Below are positions 28,901 through 36,059 of a DNA stretch of 36,059 bases, one piece after another. Origin of the DNA: Clostridia bacterium. GTDB lineage: Bacteria > Bacillota > Clostridia > TANB77 > CAG-508. Each line of letters begins with the position of its first letter. Within the stretch, counting starts at the first letter, position 1. The notes beneath the pieces are model-generated. The model did no database searches. It saw nothing but the letters and a program-made list of their open reading frames with translations, and was not told the origin of the DNA. The stretch is from contig JAAWNJ010000012.1 of NCBI GenBank assembly GCA_022798895.1, positions 1 to 36,059 of the forward strand. Reading direction: 5' to 3'. A program made the translations under genes and the position numbers.

Positions 28901-31299
28901 ATTATGACACTATTCATGAAGGAGCATTACGAGGAAGCATTAGCAATAATAACAAAGGAACAGATAGTGCTACAAACGGAAGATATGAAAAGGATAGAAG
29001 TTCAAAATGTAGAAGTGATATGACATCAGACTACGATGCTATTTATATTAAAGGACTAGAAAATAAAAAGCTAGCTAGTGGAGAAGAAGCATACATTTAC
29101 TTAACATTCCAAGTAAAATCAGATGATAAGGGACCAGTTATTGTAGATGATGATAAGAGCCTAAAAGAAAACTATGTAGAAATCAATGGTTACAAAACTT
29201 ACTACAAAGATGGAACAAGCTTACCAAATGGTGTAACCAAAGGAAGCGGAGATGTAGCAGGATTAATCGATATCAACTCAACACCAGGTAACTTATGTAA
29301 GAAGGACTTAGAAGGAGATAAATACGAGAAGAACTTTGAAAATGATACAGATCGTGCAAAAAGTGTTAAAGTAATTGTAGAGGAAGATTTCATCAGAAGC
29401 ATTAATGGTACCGTATGGGAAGACGAAAGAACAGAAAATGTATCTAACTCTATGATAGGAGACGGTATCAGAAAAGATGGAGAGTTAGGAGTTAATGGAG
29501 TAACAGTAGAACTAGTAGAAAAACTAGAAAATGGTAAAGAATTCTTGTGGCAAACTACTCAATCTGGTTCAGGTAAAGGCAGAAGAGTAAACTTGAAAAC
29601 AGGACAGCCAGAAGACTATACTTATAAAGTTAAAAATAGAGGCTATTATGAATTTTCAGAATCCATTACAGGTAACTATATCATTAGATTCCATTATGGA
29701 GACAAAACATTAACAGTACAAACTGACAGCAATGGAGGAAGTAACGCTACATCCTATAACGGTCAAGACTTTAAATCAACTCTATATCAAACAGATATCA
29801 AACAAGATGGAAAGACAGACAGATTAGGAAATTACTTTGGTTATACTGATACAGAAAAACAAAACGAAACTGGAACAGGACCTTATGGAACCATTGGAGC
29901 TTATGGATACGACATTCATGCAGCAGACAGCCTCGGTAAAAATGTATCAGATGCAAAAGATATTTGGTCATATAGACAAAAAACTATTGAATATAGTAAC
30001 AACAAAGTAACAAACCATATAGCAGAAGTACTAGCAGCACCATATACAGAGAATGCGAAAAAAGCAGATATGATACAAGAATTAATCGACAGGACGCAAA
30101 TGGTAGCAGAAACAGGTGTCATTGTATTAGAAGGTGAGTATAACAGAACTGGTACAGATGGATATTATAAAGAAAATGGAAATGGTAATACAGTTAGTAA
30201 CGGAAGCTCAGGATATTTACATGGTAATGACGTAAATGGAAATTACACATTAAATAATGTAGACTTTGGATTAGCTGAAAGACCAAAAGCACAATTAGAA
30301 TTGGGCAAAAAGATAACCAATGTCCAAATCAAATTAGCTAATGGAAACATTCTATTTGATGCGAATAAAGGAATGACAGACTTAATGTGGACACCAGGAA
30401 CACCATATGAACTAAACGACGTAGGTATTATAGATAGTAATAAGGACAATAAATACCAACAATTCTATAGCTTAAATAACCATCGTTATACTTACAGAAC
30501 ACAACAAGGTACTAAAGCATACAGTGTTAATGGACTAGTTGCAAGTAAATATAAAAACAATGGAAACAATGGATCAATTGTAGCAACGATGGACGAAGAG
30601 TTAATGCAAGGTGCGAATATCACAATTAGTTACCTATTAACAGTTACTAACGTAGGTGAAACAGATTATGAAGGAGAAGAGTTCTACTACTTAGGAGAAG
30701 GAGCAAACACAGTGGTTACAACGAGAGCTGATGTAGTAACCGATTATGTAGCAAACAACCTAAACTTTAATGAAAATACTAAAAACAATAATGAAGATAG
30801 TACTACAAATAAAGAAAATGGTTGGAAGATAACAAATAATGTATTAACTACATTAGGGCTTAACAACAATTTAGCAACTAAAGTATCACAATATAATAAT
30901 GTTATTAACACCGAAAATCTACATGATGAACTAATACCAGTAGACTCAAAGAGCAAGCAGCATGCAAATAGCTCAACCGTAGGATTAGTATTAACACAAT
31001 TAATCAATCCAGAGAACAGCACAGATGATAAAACATATGACAATGTTGCAGAAATCACTACTATTTCAAATACAGTAGGTAGAAGAATGGCATACTCAAT
31101 TCAAGGTAACCAAGACCCAACTGCAGATGCAAGTGAAGAAGGAAAATTTGAAGTAGACGCAGTGAAATCAGAAAGAGTAACCATTTTACCACCATTTGGT
31201 ATTGGAAATACAGTAGTATATATCGCAATAGCAGTAAGTGTTTTAGTTATCTTAGCAGGAGGAATTATTCTCATCAAGAGAAAGGTACTAAATAAATAG
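25954..31299 (+). CDS. Giant secreted surface protein with SdrD_B-like domains, C-terminal TM anchor
   Basis: N-terminal TM; GGKVWEDMPDGKESLTDGKYTQNDRVMPNVKVTLY...GDYLFKGLDPLKKYYVQFEY; GTVWEDERTENVSNSMIGDGIRKDGELGVNGVTVEL; C-terminal TM and KRKVLNK. Confidence 0.85.
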   Translation: MIKEKRKSYLLGIIILAILAVIAIVPNMILSLTNEMTKVSAKKLAADRKYEIEEIANNTYTEADGTPYLEIKQFAFEHGEYGIAHYPGKVLYCIQHGVEFKGRDKKITLEQVAPYGDIYNPGSWIQQRIHICTRGPHGPLTYNGKRTYPVLWCVNHHYNVVTSDNYIPDAGYIITYPSTSDVTQEKQYALYNTDINTGKEEAPNAIYYEAVAYREFHDQTTDYGTNVDESDIKIEDKTELNEIVIKADNNEKSLIVGPFSIDYIYGYYEDKNIAFGGISDMYLVGYNSQGGIVKPKIEIKKYIDPKGKGYELEYFEPNEEDGSYVDRTKQVYPKGRSAGEDFFEVKIDNPNAGLPSDADESSYVAYCKLKIEFQWMTVTSAALCEKEAIVYRVEWKVEPVDTHEHCYETSDGEEVCWTCSHCKESSTVFEDEVQDHIEVLEGQRKLFKATLTIPDDDIPIEDIEDILIPLTMDLGGKVWEDMPDGKESLTDGKYTQNDRVMPNVKVTLYAEDGKIATLLSNSKKPGISDQDVMSRVNPTYTDEKGDYLFKGLDPLKKYYVQFEYNGQVYLPTDYEKNDGAYNRVDWFWTSKGTEKDSDRDNYDKTYSEIGSSPANYLVPSGSMKIAPLTNGYNESFSQYDLMGFKMTEDGDYAQETRLIDSFYKIEGGNIVETNENQEGEISKAIKDFIKQYKRSPKEGDMLNIYKKIAGGDEELLRKMQFIEDIKIKSYTKAMNTTKYDLYPIYDPGTFIINKTRNMKYTNAEEARSLSYDLKVKVIDGVTYKPIYPGQFYINQGLWRRQEVDLALRKDVLYAATRINGKTEVYEYNKRDLLTPEQKEELRQLRLKYEQNGRRPDDYQKYLDKKAEFEKANLEGQHGGYWQIQLRMRDYNNYYTGIHTRELYEADYNYRQNSTNKSGKDLELYVTYKITVRNVSQSILGEITEIVDYYDRDYIYRDDLSWVMYKNRSDSNDLNEINFTEAEYYDTIHEGALRGSISNNNKGTDSATNGRYEKDRSSKCRSDMTSDYDAIYIKGLENKKLASGEEAYIYLTFQVKSDDKGPVIVDDDKSLKENYVEINGYKTYYKDGTSLPNGVTKGSGDVAGLIDINSTPGNLCKKDLEGDKYEKNFENDTDRAKSVKVIVEEDFIRSINGTVWEDERTENVSNSMIGDGIRKDGELGVNGVTVELVEKLENGKEFLWQTTQSGSGKGRRVNLKTGQPEDYTYKVKNRGYYEFSESITGNYIIRFHYGDKTLTVQTDSNGGSNATSYNGQDFKSTLYQTDIKQDGKTDRLGNYFGYTDTEKQNETGTGPYGTIGAYGYDIHAADSLGKNVSDAKDIWSYRQKTIEYSNNKVTNHIAEVLAAPYTENAKKADMIQELIDRTQMVAETGVIVLEGEYNRTGTDGYYKENGNGNTVSNGSSGYLHGNDVNGNYTLNNVDFGLAERPKAQLELGKKITNVQIKLANGNILFDANKGMTDLMWTPGTPYELNDVGIIDSNKDNKYQQFYSLNNHRYTYRTQQGTKAYSVNGLVASKYKNNGNNGSIVATMDEELMQGANITISYLLTVTNVGETDYEGEEFYYLGEGANTVVTTRADVVTDYVANNLNFNENTKNNNEDSTTNKENGWKITNNVLTTLGLNNNLATKVSQYNNVINTENLHDELIPVDSKSKQHANSSTVGLVLTQLINPENSTDDKTYDNVAEITTISNTVGRRMAYSIQGNQDPTADASEEGKFEVDAVKSERVTILPPFGIGNTVVYIAIAVSVLVILAGGIILIKRKVLNK

Positions 31300-31342
31300 T
31301 CAATAGAAGATTGACAAAATTCTCATTCCGAAAATATAAATA

Positions 31343-31383
31343 AAAAACTCGAGTAAGGCATTAAGCCAAGCTCGAGTTTTTCT
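31343..31383 (+). terminator. Rho-independent terminator
   Basis: AAAAACTCGAG-loop-CTCGAGTTTTTCTTT. Confidence 0.85.
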
Positions 31384-31550
31384 TTACTAATTATGTAGTA
31401 AAGAACATAAATGTCGAATAATGTCGCACGAATTTTCTTGCAATATGGTGAAAAAACACTTAAAAATTTCCCCATAAAAATAAACAGAAAATGATTTTTT
31501 GTAATGACTTTTGCCTATCAATATAAAATTTTATATTATTTGGAGGAATT

Positions 31551-32525
31551 ATGGGAAAAGAGAATTATGAAGAAAAGGCAATATTACAGCCAAAAAATGA
31601 TGTGGTATTTCAAACACTGTTTGGAAGAGGAAAAGAAAATATTACAAAGGCAATGTTAGAGGACATTTTAAAAATTAAGATACACAAATTGGATTTAGAT
31701 AAAGGTAAGGATTTAGTAAATGACAACAAAAATGACAAAAATGGAAGAGTAGATTTAAGAGCTATTATTAATGACAATATAGAATGTGATATAGAAATAC
31801 AATTATCTACTCACGAAAAAATGGTAGAACGTTTTTTATACTACTGGGCAAAAATGTATACTGCTAATTTACTAATTGGAAGCAAGTATAATAAACTGAG
31901 GAAAACAATTAGTATTATTATAATAGATGATGAAATAAAACAATTTAAAGGAATACACAAAGCACATACAAGATGGCAACTTCGAGATGAAGAATACAAA
32001 AATATAATCTTGACAAATTTTTGCGAAATAAGTATAATTGAACTACCAAAGGCAATAAAAGAATATCAAAAGAATAAACAAAATGAAATGCTACAATGGA
32101 TGATGTTTTTGGATAACCCAGAAAATAAGGAGGTAGCTGAAATTATGGAAGAAAATGAAGATATTAAAGAAGCAAAAAAGGAACTAGATAAAATCAGTCA
32201 GGATGATTTACTAAGGAGAATGGCATTAAAGGCAGATTTAGCACAAAGAGATCATGAACAGTGTATGTATGAAGCAGAAAGAGATGGGAGAGAATTAGGT
32301 TTAAAACTGGGAATGCAAGAAGGATTAGAACAAGGAATAAAAGAAGGAATGCAAGAAGGAATGCAAGAAGGAATAAGAGAAGGGATGAAAGAGGGAATAA
32401 AAGAAGGAGAGAAAAAGGCTAAAATAGAAACCGCAAAGAAGATGTTAAAAAAAGGAATAGATATAGATATAATTATAGAAATTACTGAAATGAATAAAGA
32501 GGAAATTATGAAATTAAATTCATAA
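31551..32525 (+). CDS. Rpn family PD-(D/E)XK nuclease / putative transposase-like protein
   Basis: PKNDVVFQTLFGRGKENITKAMLEDIL; GRVDLRAIINDNIECDIEIQLSTHEKMVERFLYYWAKMY; C-terminal GMQEG/GIKEG tandem repeats; SD GGAGGAATT. Confidence 0.9.
   Translation: MGKENYEEKAILQPKNDVVFQTLFGRGKENITKAMLEDILKIKIHKLDLDKGKDLVNDNKNDKNGRVDLRAIINDNIECDIEIQLSTHEKMVERFLYYWAKMYTANLLIGSKYNKLRKTISIIIIDDEIKQFKGIHKAHTRWQLRDEEYKNIILTNFCEISIIELPKAIKEYQKNKQNEMLQWMMFLDNPENKEVAEIMEENEDIKEAKKELDKISQDDLLRRMALKADLAQRDHEQCMYEAERDGRELGLKLGMQEGLEQGIKEGMQEGMQEGIREGMKEGIKEGEKKAKIETAKKMLKKGIDIDIIIEITEMNKEEIMKLNS
32145..32525 (+). CDS. Possible internal in-frame short product (126 aa) of the Rpn gene
   Basis: AAGGAGG (32127-32133) 11 nt upstream of in-frame ATG 32145 (MEENEDIKEAKKELDK...). 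Confidence 0.4.
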   Translation: MEENEDIKEAKKELDKISQDDLLRRMALKADLAQRDHEQCMYEAERDGRELGLKLGMQEGLEQGIKEGMQEGMQEGIREGMKEGIKEGEKKAKIETAKKMLKKGIDIDIIIEITEMNKEEIMKLNS

Positions 32526-32533
32526 TATAAAAG

Positions 32534-32573
32534 ATACATTACAAGTAGTGAAAACGAAAGTAATGTATTTTTT
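32534..32573 (+). terminator. Terminator after Rpn gene
   Basis: ATACATTAC-loop-GTAATGTATTTTTT. Confidence 0.8.
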
Positions 32574-32724
32574 GCTAAAACCTTGTAATTTTCGTGTGTT
32601 TACGATAAAATAGATGACATAAAAATAATAGAAAAGAAAAAAGAACACAAAAGATAGCAAAAAAGAGAGAAAACTTTTTTTAATTTGGTACGAAAAGCGA
32701 CAAACATTTTAAATAGCTTGTATT

Positions 32725-35322
32725 ATGATAAATGGGCAATTTATAGAATGCAAGGATTATTTAACAAAAGCCAAATTAAAAAGTAGGGGTGGTCAAAACG
32801 TGTTTCAAAATATAGCAAAAGACTTATCTGATGAAAATCAGTCAATAGGTCAAGAACAAAAAATCAATCAAAAATCAATCAAAGAGATTTTCAAAAATCT
32901 CTTTAGCATACAAAACGTAATTTTATATACAATCAGTTTCCTAATCTCAATGGTAGGATTTAGTAGTGAAAATTTAATGTTAAGTTTAAGTCCCTTTGCC
33001 ATAAGCTTCTTAGCAGCAATGCTAAGTAATTATTCACCAATTGGAATTGTGTATTTGCTAACCTTAATTGGTACATGGATGAAATTTGGGACAAGTAGTG
33101 TACTTACATATTTCTTAACAACCTTAGTATTCTTTGTATTTACATTATTAAAAAGACCAAAAATAGAGGAATTAGTAAATGAACAAAAAAGATTAGGCTT
33201 CCGCTTATTCTTATCTGTATTCATTGTACAAGTCGTGCCAATGTTTTTTGTAAACTTTTATGTATATGATTTATTAACTAGCATTATGCTAGCCATTAGT
33301 TGTTTTGTATTTTACAAAATATTTGCCAATAGTATTCCAATTATCAAAGAGCTAGGCAGAAAAACAGTATTCTCTGTAGAAGAAGTAATGGGGACAAGCC
33401 TATTATTAGCTATCGCAGTTTGTGTGTTTGAAGGACTAACCATTTTCGGATTTAGTATCAAAAATATTCTAAGTATTCTAATTGTACTTGTGCTAGGTTG
33501 GAAAAATGGCATGCTAATTGGTGCAACTTCAGGAGTAATGATAGGCGTAACCTTAGGTATTATTAGTGGCTCAGAACCAATTTTAGTTGCTTCTTATGCT
33601 ATTTCAGGAATGATAGCAGGATTATTTAACAAACTAGGCAAAATTGGAGTAGTTATTGGCTTTATTTTAGGCAATATTGGGCTAACTTATGTAGCCAATG
33701 GAAATACAGTACCAGTCATATTAATTCAAGAAATTTTAATTGCCTTTTTAGGACTATTAGCAGTACCTAAAAGAGTAAAAATCGATATAGCAGACTTTAT
33801 GGGAAGAGAAAAGCTATTACCTGAAACGACAATAGCTAGTAGAACATTAACAGAAAACGAAGATACCATTTTCAAACTAAATAACATGTCAGAAGCCATT
33901 CAAGATATGGCCAAAAGCTATCAAGAAGCAACAAGCACGTTAGTGAGTGAAGAAGATTTAAAAAAGCAAGAACAGTCTAATGAACAAATCTTTATAGAAG
34001 AGCTAAGAATGAACTTGCAAGAATTAGAAGACAATATGCTTTGCGAAGAAATAGAAGAAAACCAAGATGGAGTTGTAGATGATATTTTTCAGTATCTGTT
34101 AAAAGAAGAAGTCATTACGGAAAAAAGACTTGTAGCTATTTTAGAACAACATAATAACTACTTAGTAGGCTTTTATGAAAAAAATGAACAAGTAATAGAA
34201 GATGTATCTAAAATGATAAAAGCTATTAACTCTGCCTATCGTATGAGTAAACTAAACTTCATTTGGAAAAAGAAAATGCAAGAAGACAAGAAAATAGTAG
34301 CAACAGGTTTAGAAGGTGTATCACAAGCTATTTCCCAATTAGCTGATGAAATGCAAGAAGAGCAAAAAGAAGAGGAACCCTTTGAAGACAAAAAGCAAGA
34401 AATAAATGCCGTATTAAAAGAAAAAGAGATTGAAATAGAAGCAATGAAAATCAAACAATTTCCTTCAGGAAGATATCAAATAGAAATCTATCATAAGCTT
34501 TGTGATGAAATTGAAGGAACAAAATGTAATATCAAGAAAATAGGCAAAATTTTAAATAAAGTGTTAGAAGATAAATTCTTCATACAGGCACAAGAATGTG
34601 GCTTAAGAGAAAACAAAACAGGATGCAAATTTACTTATTTATCAGATGATAAGTATTCTGTACAAATTGGTGTAGCCACTAGTACAAAAGCAGACTCACC
34701 AGTTTCAGGAGACAGCCACACAGAAACAAAATTAGAAGATGGAAAGTACTTAGTAGCTATTAGTGATGGTATGGGTTCAGGACCAGAAGCTATGAAAAGT
34801 AGCAAAATAGCAATCAAAATGTTAGAAAGATTATTCAAAGCAGGGTTTGATAAAGAAACTTCCTTAAGCTTAATCAATTCTACATTAGCAGCGACTAGTC
34901 AAGAAGATATGTATGCAACCTTAGATATTCAAATATTAGACCTATATGGTGGCAATATGGAATTTATCAAAAGTGGAGCATGTCCGACTTTTGTCAAAAG
35001 AAATAAAGAAGTACAGATATTAAAAGCAATTACTTTGCCAGCAGGCATTTTAGACAAAAGTGACTTAGTAGTATATGACTATGATTTGCAAGAAGGTGAT
35101 ATTATCGTTATGTGTAGTGATGGTATTATTGATGCAAATTCAGAATATTTAAATAAAGAACTATGGGTAAAATATTTATTAGAGGATATTCAAACAGATG
35201 ACGCACAAAAAATAGCGAGCTTAATACTAGAAGAAGCTATTGATAATGATTTTGGAAGACAAAAAGATGATATGACAGTAACAGTTACTAAAATTAGTAA
35301 AAGCAAAAAGTTAGAGAAATAA
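32725..35322 (+). CDS. spoIIE: Stage II sporulation protein E (PP2C phosphatase)
   Basis: N-terminal multi-TM domain then PP2C: LVAISDGMGSGPEAMKSSKIAIKMLERLF...IKSGACPTFVKR...DIIVMCSDGIIDAN. Confidence 0.95.
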   Translation: MINGQFIECKDYLTKAKLKSRGGQNVFQNIAKDLSDENQSIGQEQKINQKSIKEIFKNLFSIQNVILYTISFLISMVGFSSENLMLSLSPFAISFLAAMLSNYSPIGIVYLLTLIGTWMKFGTSSVLTYFLTTLVFFVFTLLKRPKIEELVNEQKRLGFRLFLSVFIVQVVPMFFVNFYVYDLLTSIMLAISCFVFYKIFANSIPIIKELGRKTVFSVEEVMGTSLLLAIAVCVFEGLTIFGFSIKNILSILIVLVLGWKNGMLIGATSGVMIGVTLGIISGSEPILVASYAISGMIAGLFNKLGKIGVVIGFILGNIGLTYVANGNTVPVILIQEILIAFLGLLAVPKRVKIDIADFMGREKLLPETTIASRTLTENEDTIFKLNNMSEAIQDMAKSYQEATSTLVSEEDLKKQEQSNEQIFIEELRMNLQELEDNMLCEEIEENQDGVVDDIFQYLLKEEVITEKRLVAILEQHNNYLVGFYEKNEQVIEDVSKMIKAINSAYRMSKLNFIWKKKMQEDKKIVATGLEGVSQAISQLADEMQEEQKEEEPFEDKKQEINAVLKEKEIEIEAMKIKQFPSGRYQIEIYHKLCDEIEGTKCNIKKIGKILNKVLEDKFFIQAQECGLRENKTGCKFTYLSDDKYSVQIGVATSTKADSPVSGDSHTETKLEDGKYLVAISDGMGSGPEAMKSSKIAIKMLERLFKAGFDKETSLSLINSTLAATSQEDMYATLDIQILDLYGGNMEFIKSGACPTFVKRNKEVQILKAITLPAGILDKSDLVVYDYDLQEGDIIVMCSDGIIDANSEYLNKELWVKYLLEDIQTDDAQKIASLILEEAIDNDFGRQKDDMTVTVTKISKSKKLEK

Positions 35323-35336
35323 TTAAGAAAAAACAC

Positions 35337-35382
35337 AAAAAGCCTAGCAAGAAACCAAGTAACATTTCTTGCTAGACTTTTT
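35337..35382. terminator. Bidirectional terminator between spoIIE and convergent XRE gene
   Basis: AAAAAGCCTAGCAAGAAA ... TTTCTTGCTAGACTTTTTG. Confidence 0.8.
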
Positions 35383-35387
35383 GTTAT

Positions 35388-35597
35388 CTAAGAGATTTTC
35401 TTATATAACACTGTTTTTACATAGATTCCAATTTCTTCATTACTCAAATGAAAGATAGAAATTAATTTATCCAAAATATCTCTTCGAGGAAAACACATTT
35501 CCTTATCAATTCTAACATACTGTCTTAAGCTAATGTCTAACATGCCAGCCACTTCCTCTTGTGTATAACCAAATTGATTTCTTTTTTCTCTAATCAT
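35388..35597 (-). CDS. XRE-family HTH transcriptional regulator (ORF open to 35651)
   Basis: MIREKRNQFGYTQEEVAGMLDISLRQYVRIDKEMCFPRRDILDKLISIFHL; GGGTGG SD before the internal ATG. Confidence 0.85.
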   Translation of the reverse strand: MIREKRNQFGYTQEEVAGMLDISLRQYVRIDKEMCFPRRDILDKLISIFHLSNEEIGIYVKTVLYKKIS

Positions 35598-35926
35598 ATG
35601 ACCACCCTTTGACAAATTATGACATAAAATTACGCTAAAACATATTGACATTTAATGACATGGACTACTAGAAACTCTAAACCTAAAGCAAATTGGTATG
35701 AAGAAAAATGTCGAAGTTTATTAAAAATTAAATTTGTGTCGAGCCATGGATGGAATTTAGCCTCGAATTCAAGCAGACAAAAAAATGGCATATATTGACA
35801 CACTCTAAAATGTTATGTTATAACTAAAGTGAAAATTAGAACAGTGCTATAGTGCATTATGATAAAAGAATGTGTATAGAAATAGTAGAAGCATGAATAC
35901 TAAAGAAAAGGGAGGTAGTAGAAAAA

Positions 35927-36059
<133 letters not shown>

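Noticed and set aside
32252-32539. Minus-strand 95-aa ORF with SFIPSLIPSCIPS repeats
   Set aside because: Mirror of the GxxEG-encoding tandem repeat in the Rpn gene.

Overview
Low-GC Firmicutes/Clostridia-type chromosomal window, mostly housekeeping. In order: a truncated SbcC/YhaN-like ATPase, prfA, an ECF sigma/anti-sigma pair, a ZIP transporter, pcrA/uvrD, two small CotF-like proteins and an M23 peptidase. A regulator/surface-protein locus follows: a minus-strand XRE regulator divergent from a 609-aa protein with a prepilin-like N-terminus, Ig-like repeats and a FGE/C-type-lectin-like C-terminus. Next come a mecA-like gene, radC-mreBCD-mrdA-minC, a cluster of small low-complexity proteins, two giant surface proteins, an Rpn-family nuclease and spoIIE. 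The window ends with a second divergent XRE/prepilin-motif locus. The best leads are: (1) an (AG)n dinucleotide tract at the right edge that sits between a good start codon and an out-of-frame prepilin-like motif (RNTAGITLVA). The gene reads as OFF at 19 GA units and would read through at 18, so it looks like a phase-variable surface-protein switch. (2) The C-terminus of the 609-aa protein looks like a diversity-generating-retroelement variable region, with a C-type-lectin/FGE-like fold and an abrupt GC rise, but no RT is in the window. (3) The Rpn nuclease gene has a strong in-frame internal Shine-Dalgarno/ATG that could express a short C-terminal product. (4) Palindromic REP-like elements follow three genes. 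Unlisted small ORFs of 47 aa and 51 aa were also found. All calls come from reading the sequence by eye; no database search was run.
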